This document shows, one piece after another, positions 39,264 to 48,595 of a stretch of 64,000 bases of DNA. Numbering within the stretch: position 1 is the first letter of the stretch; every line of letters begins with the position of its first letter. This stretch comes from Hyphomicrobiales bacterium. GTDB lineage: Bacteria; Pseudomonadota; Alphaproteobacteria; Rhizobiales; Rhizobiaceae. Below the pieces are notes generated by a model. That model saw only the letters and a program-made list of their open reading frames with translations, searched no databases and was not told the origin of the DNA. The DNA is taken from assembly GCA_017305935.1 (NCBI GenBank), contig JAFKJU010000007.1, positions 62,001 to 126,000 on the forward strand. The letters run 5' to 3'. A program made the translations under genes and the position numbers.

Positions 39264-39295
39264 GCGTTTCCGCTTTCTTCAAATCGCGAAAACGC
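39264..39295. repeat. Imperfect inverted repeat of rhizobial intergenic type
   Basis: Arms GCGTTTCCGC and GCGAAAACGC (one mismatch) separated by 12 bases, in the 155-base spacer upstream of ccmI. The form resembles short palindromic repeats common between rhizobial genes (from general knowledge). It may also end the lipoprotein transcript. Confidence 0.5.
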
Positions 39296-39345
39296 GCATG
39301 TTTCCCGCATAGGCCGTAGCCGCAAAGGACGCAGCGTACATTGCT

Positions 39346-39774
39346 TTAAGTCAAAGGCGACCAGCTTCCGTTGGCGTTGCGGCAGGCCGCACCGCGCGCC
39401 ACCGCCTGCCGGTCTTCCAGCTTCAGCGTATGAGTATATTGCCGGCAATTCTGTGACCCGACCTGATAGGGCGCGGCCGCAACCACCTCGCCGCTGACGC
39501 CGCGGCCGCTCCAGGCGACCGGCTGGCCGCCGGGGGCGGCTTCCAGCGCCCGGTATTCGGCCTCGAGCGCCCGCTGACGGTCGGACGTGCTGAGCGTCAC
39601 GCCGCTGCGGCCGACGATACCGCCCTGCAGGGCAGTGATGAAGGCGGTCGAGCCGGGCGCCGAAGCCACCGCCGGCGTCGGGGCGATGCTGCCCGTTCCG
39701 GTTGTCTTGCAGCCGGCAAGGGCTATCGTCGCGACGAGCGCGGCAAGGGTGAGGCAACGCGTGGAAACATGCAT
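39346..39774 (-). CDS. Small outer-membrane-type lipoprotein (RT0821/Lpp0805-like)
   Basis: A 142-residue lipoprotein. The signal MHVSTRCLTLAALVATIALAGC ends in a lipobox. The C-terminal region QNCRQYTHTLKLEDRQ followed by GAACRNANGSW is the pattern seen in RT0821/Lpp0805-type surface proteins. The frame is open to 39891, where a GTG overlaps the feuQ stop, but the signal peptide fixes 39774. It is directly downstream of feuQ on the same strand and may belong to that operon. Confidence 0.75.
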   Translation of the reverse strand: MHVSTRCLTLAALVATIALAGCKTTGTGSIAPTPAVASAPGSTAFITALQGGIVGRSGVTLSTSDRQRALEAEYRALEAAPGGQPVAWSGRGVSGEVVAAAPYQVGSQNCRQYTHTLKLEDRQAVARGAACRNANGSWSPLT

Positions 39775-39887
39775 GGAATCAAACCAGTATTTGCGCTCGG
39801 CAATCGTCAAATCAAGTTCCTTGCACTGGTGAGGGCTTCGCGTGGCGTCATTGTGACCGTCCGCCTTTTTTGACATCGCAATCGACC

Positions 39888-41294
39888 TCACGCAATGTCC
39901 TTTGTCACGGCGGGTAAAATTAGCCGCGCCTTCAGCCCGCCCGAGGCACCGCGCGACAGGTCGATCAGCCCGTGATATTCCGAGGTGATCTCGCGCACGA
40001 TCGACAGGCCGAGGCCGGTGCCGGGCTTGCTTTCGTCCAGCCGCCGGCCGCGTTTCATCGCCTCGCGGATCTGATCGGCATCGAGGCCGGGGCCGTCATC
40101 CTCGACGGTCAGCTCCACCCAGGACTTTCGCGCAGGGTCGGCGCCCTTGACGTCGGCCGGGGCGGCATTGGCGGTGACGACCACACGCCGCTCGGCAAAA
40201 CGGGCGGCGTTTTCCAGGAGATTGCCGACGGTTTCCTCGACATCCTGCTGTTCCATCGCCAGCGAAAGGTGCGGCGGGTCGATGACCAGCTCGAATTCCT
40301 TGTCCGCGTTCAATCGACGCATGACACGCACCAGCCGTTCCAGGGCGGGCTCCGCCTCGGTGCGCGCCAGCACCGAATCGCGCTGGGCGGCGATGCGGGC
40401 GCGATTGAGATAGGATTGCACCTGCCCCTGCATGGCCTCGGCCTGATGGCGCACCAGTTCGCCATGCTGGCGGTCGAGCACGCGCGCCTCGTTGAGAAGC
40501 ACGGCGATCGGCGTCTTCAGCGAATGGGCGAGATTGCCGACCTGCATGCGGGCGCGTTCGACGATGCGGCGGTTGCTGTCGATCAGCGCATTGATCTCGT
40601 TGGCCAGCGGCTGGATTTCGCGAGGAAATTCGCCCTGCAGCCGCTCCGCCTCGCCGCCGCGAATATGTTCGAGGGCCGCGCGCGCGTGATCGAGCGGTTT
40701 CAGACCGTAGAGAATGGCCAGCGCATTGACGATCAGGCTACCGAAGCCGAACACGGCCAGCGCCAGATACAGGCTGTTGTCGAAGGCGGCGATATCATTC
40801 TCCACGACGGCGAGATTGCCGCTGACGCGAAAGCGCGCCGCGCGGCCCTCCTGATCGAGCACCACCTCGGTCTCGGCGACCTGGATACGATTGCCGTTGC
40901 CGTCGTCGAGCGTGTAGAAACGCTCGTAATTGCTGTCGAACGGCACCTCGGCGACCGAGGGCACCTTGAGGTTGGACAGGCCCAGCGACGAGGACACCAA
41001 CGGCCCGGTGGAAAAGGTGCCGAGCGGCTCGATGATCCAGTACCAGCCGCTTTTCGGTTGCGAGAAGCGCAGGTCGCCGAGCTGGGGATTGCCCGCCAGC
41101 GTGCTGTTCTCGCCGATCGAGATCGAGTTGACGACGTTGTAGAGCTGGGCGCGCAGCAGATCCTGAAAGCCCCGGTCGGCGCTTTCGCGGTACAATGTCG
41201 AGATGACCACCGCAATCGCCACCAGCGCCACCGCCGACCACAGGGTGGCGAGCAGCAGCACGCGGGCGGTGAGAGAACGAGCACCGAAGGTCAT
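39888..41294 (-). CDS. feuQ: Sensor histidine kinase FeuQ
   Basis: A 468-residue inner-membrane kinase. Two membrane helices (VLLLATLWSAVALVAIAVVI and LYLALAVFGFGSLIVNALAI) enclose a periplasmic sensor domain of about 140 residues. HAMP, HisKA with GNLAHSLKTPIAVLL, and HATPase with DDGPGLD and GTGLGLSIVREI follow. With FeuP and the small periplasmic protein FeuN it forms the system known in Sinorhizobium to control cyclic-glucan export and osmoadaptation. It lies 97 bases downstream of feuP. Confidence 0.85.
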   Translation of the reverse strand: MTFGARSLTARVLLLATLWSAVALVAIAVVISTLYRESADRGFQDLLRAQLYNVVNSISIGENSTLAGNPQLGDLRFSQPKSGWYWIIEPLGTFSTGPLVSSSLGLSNLKVPSVAEVPFDSNYERFYTLDDGNGNRIQVAETEVVLDQEGRAARFRVSGNLAVVENDIAAFDNSLYLALAVFGFGSLIVNALAILYGLKPLDHARAALEHIRGGEAERLQGEFPREIQPLANEINALIDSNRRIVERARMQVGNLAHSLKTPIAVLLNEARVLDRQHGELVRHQAEAMQGQVQSYLNRARIAAQRDSVLARTEAEPALERLVRVMRRLNADKEFELVIDPPHLSLAMEQQDVEETVGNLLENAARFAERRVVVTANAAPADVKGADPARKSWVELTVEDDGPGLDADQIREAMKRGRRLDESKPGTGLGLSIVREITSEYHGLIDLSRGASGGLKARLILPAVTKDIA

Positions 41295-41391
41295 TTCCGT
41301 CGCAACGCCCCCGCGCGTCCTGAAGAATTCATTTTTGTTCTATTGCATTACCGAGCGGAACCCGCGTTCCGCATTTTTCCCGGAATGCTCG

Positions 41392-42063
41392 TTACTTTGC
41401 CGCGCCCGGCGCCTGCATGCGATAGCCGAGGCCGCGCACCGTCTCGATGAGATCGACGCCCATCTTCTTGCGCAGGCGGCCGACGAAAACTTCGATCGTA
41501 TTGGAATCGCGGTCGAAATCCTGATCGTACATATGCTCGACCAACGCCGTGCGCGACACCACCTCGCCCATGTGATGCATGAGATAGGAGAGCAGCCGGA
41601 ACTCGTGCGAGGTGAGCTTGAGCTGGGCGCCGTTGACCGAGGCCTTGGAGGTCTTGGTATCGAGTCGCACCGGCCCGCAGACGATCTCGGAGGAGGCGTG
41701 GCCGGCGGCGCGGCGGATGAGCGCGCGGATGCGGGCCAGCACTTCCTCGACATGGAAGGGCTTGGCGACGTAATCGTCGGCGCCGGCGTCGATGCCGGCC
41801 ACCTTGTCGCTCCAGCGGTCGCGGGCGGTCAGGATCAACACCGGCATGGTCCGGCCCTGCGCGCGCCATTTTTCGAGGACGGTGATGCCGTCCATTTCCG
41901 GCAGGCCGATATCGAGGATGACGGCGTCATAGGGCTCGGAATCGCCGAGATAATGGCCCTCCTCGCCGTCGAAGGCCTGGTCGACGACATAGCCGGCCTC
42001 CTTCAGCGCATCCGCCAGCTGACGGTTCAGCGTCGCATCGTCTTCGACCACAAGAATTCGCAT
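41392..42063 (-). CDS. feuP: Response regulator FeuP
   Basis: A 223-residue OmpR-family regulator. The receiver begins MRILVVEDDATLNRQLADAL, with the phospho-aspartate in AVILDIGLPEMDG and the lysine in DDYVAKPFH. The winged helix includes LTSHEFRLLSYLMHHMGEVV and NTIEVFVGRLRKKMG. Gene order feuN-feuP-feuQ, length and sequence match rhizobial FeuP. It activates target genes such as ndvA when FeuQ is active (known from Sinorhizobium). Confidence 0.86.
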   Translation of the reverse strand: MRILVVEDDATLNRQLADALKEAGYVVDQAFDGEEGHYLGDSEPYDAVILDIGLPEMDGITVLEKWRAQGRTMPVLILTARDRWSDKVAGIDAGADDYVAKPFHVEEVLARIRALIRRAAGHASSEIVCGPVRLDTKTSKASVNGAQLKLTSHEFRLLSYLMHHMGEVVSRTALVEHMYDQDFDRDSNTIEVFVGRLRKKMGVDLIETVRGLGYRMQAPGAAK

Positions 42064-42108
42064 GTCCGCAGGTCACTCCATCGAAAGTTTCAAACAGGCA
42101 TGGCCTGC

Positions 42109-42357
42109 TTACATCGGAACCTTGACGCGGACCTTGCGCGGCCGTTCGCTGCCATTGCCCTGGATCAGCACGGTGATGACGCAGGAATCGCCGGAGGGCT
42201 GGGCGGACAGAAGCTGGCCGCCGGTTTCGGCCACGACCTGCTCGGCCGCCGCCGCGCAGTCACCGGTAACGTCCACCAGTATGCTCATGCCGTTATCCTG
42301 CGGAGCCGCCGCCGAAAGCCCGGCGGCCAGGGTTGCTAAGATCGCCGGAGATGCCAT
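42109..42357 (-). CDS. feuN: Small periplasmic regulator FeuN
   Basis: An 82-residue exported protein with a short signal-like N-terminus (MASPAILATLAAGLSAAAPQ) and two cysteines. Sinorhizobium FeuN is of almost identical size, is encoded just upstream of feuPQ and restrains FeuQ from the periplasm; this gene has the same position. AGAGG precedes the ATG at 42357; the frame is open to 42435 but the extra residues spoil the signal peptide. Confidence 0.78.
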   Translation of the reverse strand: MASPAILATLAAGLSAAAPQDNGMSILVDVTGDCAAAAEQVVAETGGQLLSAQPSGDSCVITVLIQGNGSERPRKVRVKVPM

Positions 42358-42557
42358 CGCCTCTACTTCCACTGAAAACGCGTCGATACCAGTCGAAAAA
42401 CCCGTCGCATCCGGCACAGCCGCATGCGACGACACTTCAAGTTTTTCACGAAATCACGGCGGTATCACAAGCCCGTATCACGCTTTTGCGCGCCATGTTC
42501 CATAGTGCATACTTAACCAACCCCGCCTGAATGGCAAATGAATGGGCCGTTTTCCTG

Positions 42558-42779
42558 TCATTCCCGCCGGCTTTGGCCGATGGCGTGACGGGCGGAAATC
42601 CGCCCGTAAACCGCCAGCAGCGCGCCCGCCGCCCCGCAGAAGGCAACGAGCTGATCAGCCAGCGCCCCCTGCTCCTCCACCCCGATCTCGACGCCGGCGA
42701 GATGCAGCAGCGAGGCGAGAATGGCAAGTGCCGCGCCCCAGACGGTCTTGGAAAGATACCATGGCTTCGATTCGTTCAT
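42558..42779 (-). CDS. Holin-like small membrane protein
   Basis: A 73-residue protein with two hydrophobic segments (VWGAALAILASLLHLAGV and LVAFCGAAGALLAVYGRI) and a charged C-terminus, the layout of phage holins. It is the last gene of the structural cluster, 18 bases after the TIM-barrel gene. Function as holin is inferred from layout and position. Confidence 0.65.
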   Translation of the reverse strand: MNESKPWYLSKTVWGAALAILASLLHLAGVEIGVEEQGALADQLVAFCGAAGALLAVYGRISARHAIGQSRRE

Positions 42780-42797
42780 GTCGCGTCTCCCTTCAAA

Positions 42798-45700
42798 TTA
42801 GAGTGAAACCATTTTTTCCGCCGCATCCCCGAGCGGCACCCGGCGCCCCATCTGGCGAATGCGCAGCGACAGCGCCGCCTGCGGCCCGCCGAAATCCGCC
42901 GCCTCGAATGCCGACGGATAATTGTAGACCGGAGCGGTCACTTCGACGCTGCGGCGCACGAGCGATCCATCGAGGATCTCGACCCGGTAACGCTCCTCCG
43001 GCTCGTCGAGCGCGATATCGGCCGCATCCCAGTCGTCGGCGTCGTATCGCCCGCGCCGCACCCAGGTGAAGCGGATGTCGCCGCCGGCCAGACGCCGGCC
43101 GCTCAGATGCACCGGCGCCAGCGGCGTTTCGGCGCGAATGCCGCCGGCAAAGGCCTGCGGCGCGGTCGCGCCCTGCCCGCCCGCGGCTTCCGCAATCCAG
43201 TTCAACGACAGGCCGATCTCTTCCGCCATCAGCCCGAGCGGCCGGACGGCCGAATCGAGGAAAACGACGCGGGCTCCCGCTTCCGCGCCTGCCCGCATCG
43301 CCACATCGCTGCCGCCCAGCCCGCGCAGCAGGCCTGTGAGACGCCAGCGGCCGGGGGCGATTTCCTCGCCCGCGCTGTAGCAGAGCACTTCCCAGCCGCC
43401 ATCGCGGCACCGCACCGCGAGACGGTTTTCGCCCGCCAGCACGGCGGCACGGGCAGCACTCGCCGCCGCGCCAAAGGGCAGGTCGACGGTCAGGCTGTTC
43501 GTCCGGTCGAAACGCCCGAGCACGCCCGGCGACAACGCCGCCTGCAGGCTGCCGATCCGCGCCGGACGCTCCAGCGCCGCGTGTGGCCGAAACCCTTCCG
43601 TTCCCGCCGAAGACGACAACACGCTGCGCCGGAACGGCTTCGCATAGAGCGCGGCGCGGGCGAAATCGCCGGAGGGGCCGCCCTCGAAATGCGGCAGATC
43701 GAGAAAGACCAGCAACGGCGCGAAGGGAAAGACCCCGCCCCCACCCGGCGCCGGCTCGTCCTGTGGCGAGGGTGGGCGCGTGGCGGTGGAGGCGGCGAAG
43801 GCGCGGGCTTCCACGTGCCGCGTTTTGCCGTCCTCGATGCGGGTGACGAGGAAACGCCCGCCCGGCCCGGCCGGCAGTTCCACCGCATCGCCGGTCTGGA
43901 GATCGAGATCAAAGGGCGCGAGATCGAACCTGACCGAGCGGCGAGCGACGAACTGGTCGCGCAGCAAGGCTTCCGCCCCCGCCAGCGCCATCTCCTTGGC
44001 AAGGCTGGCGGCGAGATCGCAGCGCAGCACCCGGTCGTTGGTAACCGCCACCCGGCGCGAGCGGCTGCTTGCCTGCTCATAATCGAGGAACTGGTCGTAA
44101 AATCCGATGATCGCCTCGCCGGCATGATCGGCGTCATGATTGCGGTTTTCCGTCCAGAGGGGCTGGCCATCGATGTCGGCCAGCACGTCGATCACTTTGG
44201 CCGGTCGGCTCGCCTTCAGCCGCGAACGAAACCGCAGGATGGGCCCATCCTCGTAAGCATCGACCTGGAAGGCGAGCATCAGCGGCTCGATCAGCGCCCG
44301 CGCCGAAGCGATCTCGCCCTGCACATAGCCTGGAAGATCGCCGCTGACCTCCTCGACGTCAAAAGCGAAAAAGCCATGATCGCGCAGGACGGCGGCGATG
44401 ACCTCCGCCAGCGTTCCGGCCCCGAGACGGCCGTTCATCCAGTGGCCGGTCGTCCAGTTGCTACCATCGCTCCACACCTTCTTTTCCTGCGGGAAAGCCG
44501 GGAACGGCCGCGCATCCCAGGTCCAGACGAAGGACTTCGACGCATCCAGCATCCCGGCCGGCGCGTCCGCCCCCGTCCAGTGATCGTGATGGGCCTCCAG
44601 AAACCGGCGCTGCATGCTGTCGAGCCGCATCCAGTTGGAGAAATAGGGCGCAAAACTCTCCGAGGATTTCGGATCGACGAAAACATTCGGCTGGTTCGCA
44701 CCCTTGTCGATGGCCGGGCAGCCGAGTTCGGTCAGCCATACCGGCTTCATGCCCGCAAGCCATGCGGTTGGCGTTCCCGCCTCCGCGCCGCCGATACGGT
44801 CATAATGCCGGTTCGACCACCAGCCATGGATGTCCTTGTAACGGAAGACCCAGGGCTTTGCCGCGAGACCATCGGTGATCGGGCTGCGCAGCCTGGCCTT
44901 GCGGTCGGCGTCGCTGGCGTAGTACCAGTCGAACCCCTCGCCCGAGGCCACCGCTGCCTTCAGCGACACCGGATCGTCGGCCGTGCGCGCGCCATCCGGG
45001 TTTTCCGCCAAGAGATCGGCGTCGCGCCAATCGGAGAGCGGCATGTAATTGTCGATCCCGACCGCATCGATGGCCGGCGAGGCCCAGAGCGGATCGAGAT
45101 GGAAATAAACGTCGCCGCTGCCATCCTGCGGGTGATAACCGAAATATTCGGTCCAGTCGGCGCCGTAGGTCAGCTTCGCCGCCGGCCCCAGCAGGCCGCG
45201 CACTTCGCCGGCCAGCGTCACCAGCGCCTGCACGAAAGGAAAGGCATTGGTCTCGTCGCGCAATTGCGTCAGCCCGCGCAATTCCGAGCCGATGATGAAA
45301 CCATCGACCCCGCCGACCGCTTTTGCAAGGTGGGCATAATGCAGCACCAGCCGGCGATAGCCTTGCGCCGTCCCGGTATGGGTGACTTCCGTCCCCATGA
45401 CCGTGAAATCCCCGACCGCCGTATCGCCGCAAAAGGCGGAAACCGCCGTGCGGATGGCCGCACTTCGATCCGGCGAGCCCGGCCGGCCTGGCGCGGGATG
45501 ACAGGTGATGCGCCCGCGCCAGGGATAGACCGCCTGCTCCGCCCCGCCATGCGGATCGGGCAGGCCATTGCCGAGCGGCACGTCCATCATCAGGAAGGGA
45601 TAGAGAAACACCTTCAGGCCGCGCGCCTTGAGATCGGCGATGGCCGTCACGACGCTGGCGTCGTTGGGCGTGCCGCCATAGGCTGGCCCGCCATTGCTGG

Positions 45701-46640
45701 TGCTGATCAGATGCGCATCGCTGCGCGGAATGCCGGAGACGATCCACGGAATGCTTTCTTCCTCGCGCCCCAGTGTCTCGACGCCCGGCAGGATGCGGCA
45801 ATGTCCCGCCCGCAAATCCGTGCCGAACCAGGAGACGACCAACGCCACGCTTTCCAGATTTGGGCAGACAGCCGTCAATTCGTCGATGGAGGCGGCCCAG
45901 TCCGTCGCATGCGTGAGGTTATGGCGGTTCATGGTGCGGACACTGCCCGGCCCGAGGCTTTCGGTCACCTGCACGGTGGAATAGCCATGCTCGGTCGATC
46001 CCGGAATAACGGTGATCGCCCGGATCTGGCTTTCGAGCCGACCGACGGTGCGCAGCACCTCGAACTGGAACAGCGGAATGCGGTTTCCGAAGGTGTCGAG
46101 CGGCAGCCGCTCGAAGACGACGTAGGCCAGCCCGCGATAGGCCGGCGCCTTGCCTGTCCCCTGCTTCGCCTCGATCAGCGGATCGGGCAGCTGGTCGCGG
46201 CTGCCGTTATGCACCCGCATCTCGATATTCGTCAGGTCGATCTCGCGCCCATCTGCCCAGACGCGGCGAACGCTGGCGATCTCGCCTTCGCACAGGCCGA
46301 TGGCGAGATTGGCGTAATAGCGGAAATTTTCGACGCGCGGCCCCGTCGCCTTGCCGCCGGCGCGCTCGACGGACACCTCTTCCTCGAACCGCGTCGCCCA
46401 AATCAGCGTGCCGCCGATGCGGGCGGTGCCGTAGAGACGGTTGATGGAGGTGCCGTCATCGGCGCCGGGAATGCGCGCCGTCGCCAGACGCTGGCCGGAG
46501 ATGGTGCGGGTGCCGTTGATCAGCGCCCGGTCGACGACATTGCCGGCGAGCGCCCCGGCGGCACGGCCGATGATCGCGCCGACCGGCCCGAAGACGCCGC
46601 CCAGCGCCGCACCCGCCGCCTGAAACAGAATGGTCGCCAT
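42798..46640 (-). CDS. GTA host-specificity / TIM-barrel-like tail protein (gp15-like)
   Basis: A 1280-residue protein, near the 1300 residues of RcGTA gp15. The N-terminal 45 residues resemble a phage tail-tip motif (AAGAALGGVFGPVGAIIGRAAGALAG). A glycoside-hydrolase TIM-barrel-like domain lies in the middle (GVDGFIIGSELRGL, KLTYGADWTEYFGYHP, VWLTELGCPAIDKGANQPN). Tip-attachment beta domains follow. It forms the tail fibre or baseplate hub that touches the recipient cell. It follows the peptidase gene by nine bases. Confidence 0.9.
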   Translation of the reverse strand: MATILFQAAGAALGGVFGPVGAIIGRAAGALAGNVVDRALINGTRTISGQRLATARIPGADDGTSINRLYGTARIGGTLIWATRFEEEVSVERAGGKATGPRVENFRYYANLAIGLCEGEIASVRRVWADGREIDLTNIEMRVHNGSRDQLPDPLIEAKQGTGKAPAYRGLAYVVFERLPLDTFGNRIPLFQFEVLRTVGRLESQIRAITVIPGSTEHGYSTVQVTESLGPGSVRTMNRHNLTHATDWAASIDELTAVCPNLESVALVVSWFGTDLRAGHCRILPGVETLGREEESIPWIVSGIPRSDAHLISTSNGGPAYGGTPNDASVVTAIADLKARGLKVFLYPFLMMDVPLGNGLPDPHGGAEQAVYPWRGRITCHPAPGRPGSPDRSAAIRTAVSAFCGDTAVGDFTVMGTEVTHTGTAQGYRRLVLHYAHLAKAVGGVDGFIIGSELRGLTQLRDETNAFPFVQALVTLAGEVRGLLGPAAKLTYGADWTEYFGYHPQDGSGDVYFHLDPLWASPAIDAVGIDNYMPLSDWRDADLLAENPDGARTADDPVSLKAAVASGEGFDWYYASDADRKARLRSPITDGLAAKPWVFRYKDIHGWWSNRHYDRIGGAEAGTPTAWLAGMKPVWLTELGCPAIDKGANQPNVFVDPKSSESFAPYFSNWMRLDSMQRRFLEAHHDHWTGADAPAGMLDASKSFVWTWDARPFPAFPQEKKVWSDGSNWTTGHWMNGRLGAGTLAEVIAAVLRDHGFFAFDVEEVSGDLPGYVQGEIASARALIEPLMLAFQVDAYEDGPILRFRSRLKASRPAKVIDVLADIDGQPLWTENRNHDADHAGEAIIGFYDQFLDYEQASSRSRRVAVTNDRVLRCDLAASLAKEMALAGAEALLRDQFVARRSVRFDLAPFDLDLQTGDAVELPAGPGGRFLVTRIEDGKTRHVEARAFAASTATRPPSPQDEPAPGGGGVFPFAPLLVFLDLPHFEGGPSGDFARAALYAKPFRRSVLSSSAGTEGFRPHAALERPARIGSLQAALSPGVLGRFDRTNSLTVDLPFGAAASAARAAVLAGENRLAVRCRDGGWEVLCYSAGEEIAPGRWRLTGLLRGLGGSDVAMRAGAEAGARVVFLDSAVRPLGLMAEEIGLSLNWIAEAAGGQGATAPQAFAGGIRAETPLAPVHLSGRRLAGGDIRFTWVRRGRYDADDWDAADIALDEPEERYRVEILDGSLVRRSVEVTAPVYNYPSAFEAADFGGPQAALSLRIRQMGRRVPLGDAAEKMVSL

Positions 46641-46649
46641 TGGATCACC

Positions 46650-47075
46650 TCAAAGTTCGGGAAAGCGGAAGATGCCGGCGATGCGCCGGCGCCAGGAAGG
46701 CGTCAGCGGCGAGCGGATCACCGCCGCCTGCTCATAGGCATGGATGAAATGCGCCTCGCCGCAGAAGATGCCGGCATGCTTTGCCGCATAAGCCGCCCGC
46801 CAGCGGAAGATCAGCAGATCGCCGGCCTGCATCGCATCGACAGGCAGGAAATGCCGCCCGGCCGCTTCCAGCAGCCGCTCCTCGCCGCAGCGTTCCGCCC
46901 AATCGGGCGCGTAAGGCGTGGGCGGTTCCGGCTCGCTGCCATACAAATCCCGCCAGATGCCGCGCACGAGGCCCAGGCAATCGCAGCCGATGCCGCGCCG
47001 CGATCCCTGATGGCGATAGGGCGTGCCGATCCACATTTCGGCCACCGACAAAACTTTTTCGCCGACGCCGCTCAT
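46650..47075 (-). CDS. NlpC/P60 cell-wall peptidase of phage tail (gp14-like)
   Basis: A 141-residue NlpC/P60 cysteine peptidase. The catalytic cysteine lies in GIGCDCLGLVRGIWRDLYG and the histidine in AAKHAGIFCGEAHFIHA. RcGTA gp14 is of the same type and is thought to open peptidoglycan during delivery. ATGA overlap with the DUF2163 gene upstream. Confidence 0.9.
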   Translation of the reverse strand: MSGVGEKVLSVAEMWIGTPYRHQGSRRGIGCDCLGLVRGIWRDLYGSEPEPPTPYAPDWAERCGEERLLEAAGRHFLPVDAMQAGDLLIFRWRAAYAAKHAGIFCGEAHFIHAYEQAAVIRSPLTPSWRRRIAGIFRFPEL

Positions 47076-47956
47076 TCGAACAGCGCCCGCCCGTCATGCA
47101 CGGTCTCGCCATCCGCATAGGAGTAGGCGAAATCCGAGCCTGGAATATGCGGAAATCCTTGGAAATTAAGCTGGTTGGCGAATTTCGCCCGGCAGGTGGA
47201 AAACGCCTTGTCGCAGCCCGCCGTGACCTCGAACGCCGCCCCTGACGTCACGGGGCGCGGCAGCGGCAGCCAGAAGGTCAGCGCCACCGCCCCTTCCTCA
47301 AGCCTGTGGTCGTCGATATCGAAGGACAAGCCGGAGAGTGGACCGCCCGTGAATTTCAAAACGCCGTAGCGGAAGAAGCCGGCCGCAAAACCGGAAATCC
47401 CCGAAACCCTCACCGTCTGGCCGTCAATGACAGCCGTCACCACGCCGCTGCCGCGATAGGCCGGGAGATCGACGCCGCAGCGCCGGTCGCCCAGCGTCGC
47501 GTCGCAACGTCGCCCATAGATGCGGCCCTGATCGCGTCCGAGCTTATGCGTAAAACTGCGCAATTCGGCGCGAAAATCGCCGTCGCTTCGGGTCACCTCG
47601 CCAATCTCCTGCACCCGCAGCAGCATGTGCTGCTCAGGCTTTGCCCAGTTGACGAGATAGACCTCCACCCGCGCCCCGTCGTAACGCCCGTCCGTCAGGT
47701 CGGCTTCGGTGATGGCCTCGCTGGAAAAACCGCCGGCGACGTCCGCGGTCGTCGCGGCCAGGCCGGCTTCGGACTCCGCATCGCTGGCGGAAAAGCCGCT
47801 GGCGGCGGCGAAATGCGTGGCGGCAAACATCAGGTCGCCGTCATGCTCGGTGAAGCCGAAGACGGTGCCGTCGCGGCGGATCACCCGCCAGGCATGGCAG
47901 AGCGTGGTCGCGCCCTCGGCGATATGGGCGGCAAGCGGGACCGGAATCTCTCTCAT
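47072..47956 (-). CDS. DUF2163 tail-hub protein (gp13-like)
   Basis: A 294-residue DUF2163/BR0599-family protein. Four cysteines in GRRCDATLGDRRCGVDL and GCDKAFSTCRAKFAN form the conserved pattern that binds an iron-sulfur cluster in RcGTA gp13 (structure-based knowledge). The C-terminus QGFPHIPGSDFAYSY is typical. ATGA overlaps link it to both neighbours. Confidence 0.9.
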   Translation of the reverse strand: MREIPVPLAAHIAEGATTLCHAWRVIRRDGTVFGFTEHDGDLMFAATHFAAASGFSASDAESEAGLAATTADVAGGFSSEAITEADLTDGRYDGARVEVYLVNWAKPEQHMLLRVQEIGEVTRSDGDFRAELRSFTHKLGRDQGRIYGRRCDATLGDRRCGVDLPAYRGSGVVTAVIDGQTVRVSGISGFAAGFFRYGVLKFTGGPLSGLSFDIDDHRLEEGAVALTFWLPLPRPVTSGAAFEVTAGCDKAFSTCRAKFANQLNFQGFPHIPGSDFAYSYADGETVHDGRALFE

Positions 47957-48585
47957 GGCGTGATCTCGATCAGGGGAATGGAAGGAATGCGGCCGGCCTT
48001 GAAGGATTGCAGGCTGATATCGATGCGGTCGGTGGCAAAGCGCACCGGCACGTCGAAGACGAACCCCGCCCGCACCGCCGCCCCCGCCGCCGGAGGCGTG
48101 GAGAAGACGACAACCCCAGTCGCCGGATCGCAGGCAAAATCCCAGGGCGGCGCCAGGCTGCCCGCGACGGAAACCACCACCGTCCCCGCCACCGGCTTGG
48201 CGATCACCCGCTCGACCCCGCCGCCGGCATCCGCATAGGTCTTGAGGAGCTGAAAGTCCGTCCGCGTCCCATCCCCGGTTCCCAGAAGCTGGTCCATCGC
48301 CGAAACGCTCTCCCCCGGCGGACACGACTTGTCATCGAACGGATCGCGAAACCGAAACCCGTAAAGCGCCCCGCTCCTCGCCTCGAAAAACGCCGCGACC
48401 TCATAGAGATCGTCGATGGAGCGCACCCCCGATCCCGCGTCGTAGGAGCGCCGCGCCCCACGCCAGCGCCGGTTGCGGCTTTCACGCCCATTGGTCAGAT
48501 TGACGATATCCGTCCGCCGCTCCGGTCCGCCGCTGGTCGATAGCGACAGCCGCAGCGGAAACCGCACTTCATGAAATCCCGGCAT
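47953..48585 (-). CDS. DUF2460 distal tail protein (gp12-like)
   Basis: A 210-residue DUF2460 protein starting MPGFHEVRFPLRLSLSTSGG, with GRESRNRRWRGARRSYDAG and a C-terminal PVRFATDRIDISL strand, as in RcGTA distal tail protein gp12. GAGGAAAG precedes the ATG at 48585; the frame continues beyond it without similarity. Confidence 0.9.
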   Translation of the reverse strand: MPGFHEVRFPLRLSLSTSGGPERRTDIVNLTNGRESRNRRWRGARRSYDAGSGVRSIDDLYEVAAFFEARSGALYGFRFRDPFDDKSCPPGESVSAMDQLLGTGDGTRTDFQLLKTYADAGGGVERVIAKPVAGTVVVSVAGSLAPPWDFACDPATGVVVFSTPPAAGAAVRAGFVFDVPVRFATDRIDISLQSFKAGRIPSIPLIEITP

Positions 48586-48595
48586 GTTTCTTTCC

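Noticed and set aside
43107-47120. A 1337-codon open frame on the plus strand opposite the gp15-like gene
   Set aside because: It lies entirely antisense to a recognisable GTA protein and its translation is low-complexity arginine/alanine/glycine-rich, the usual shadow of a GC-rich gene.
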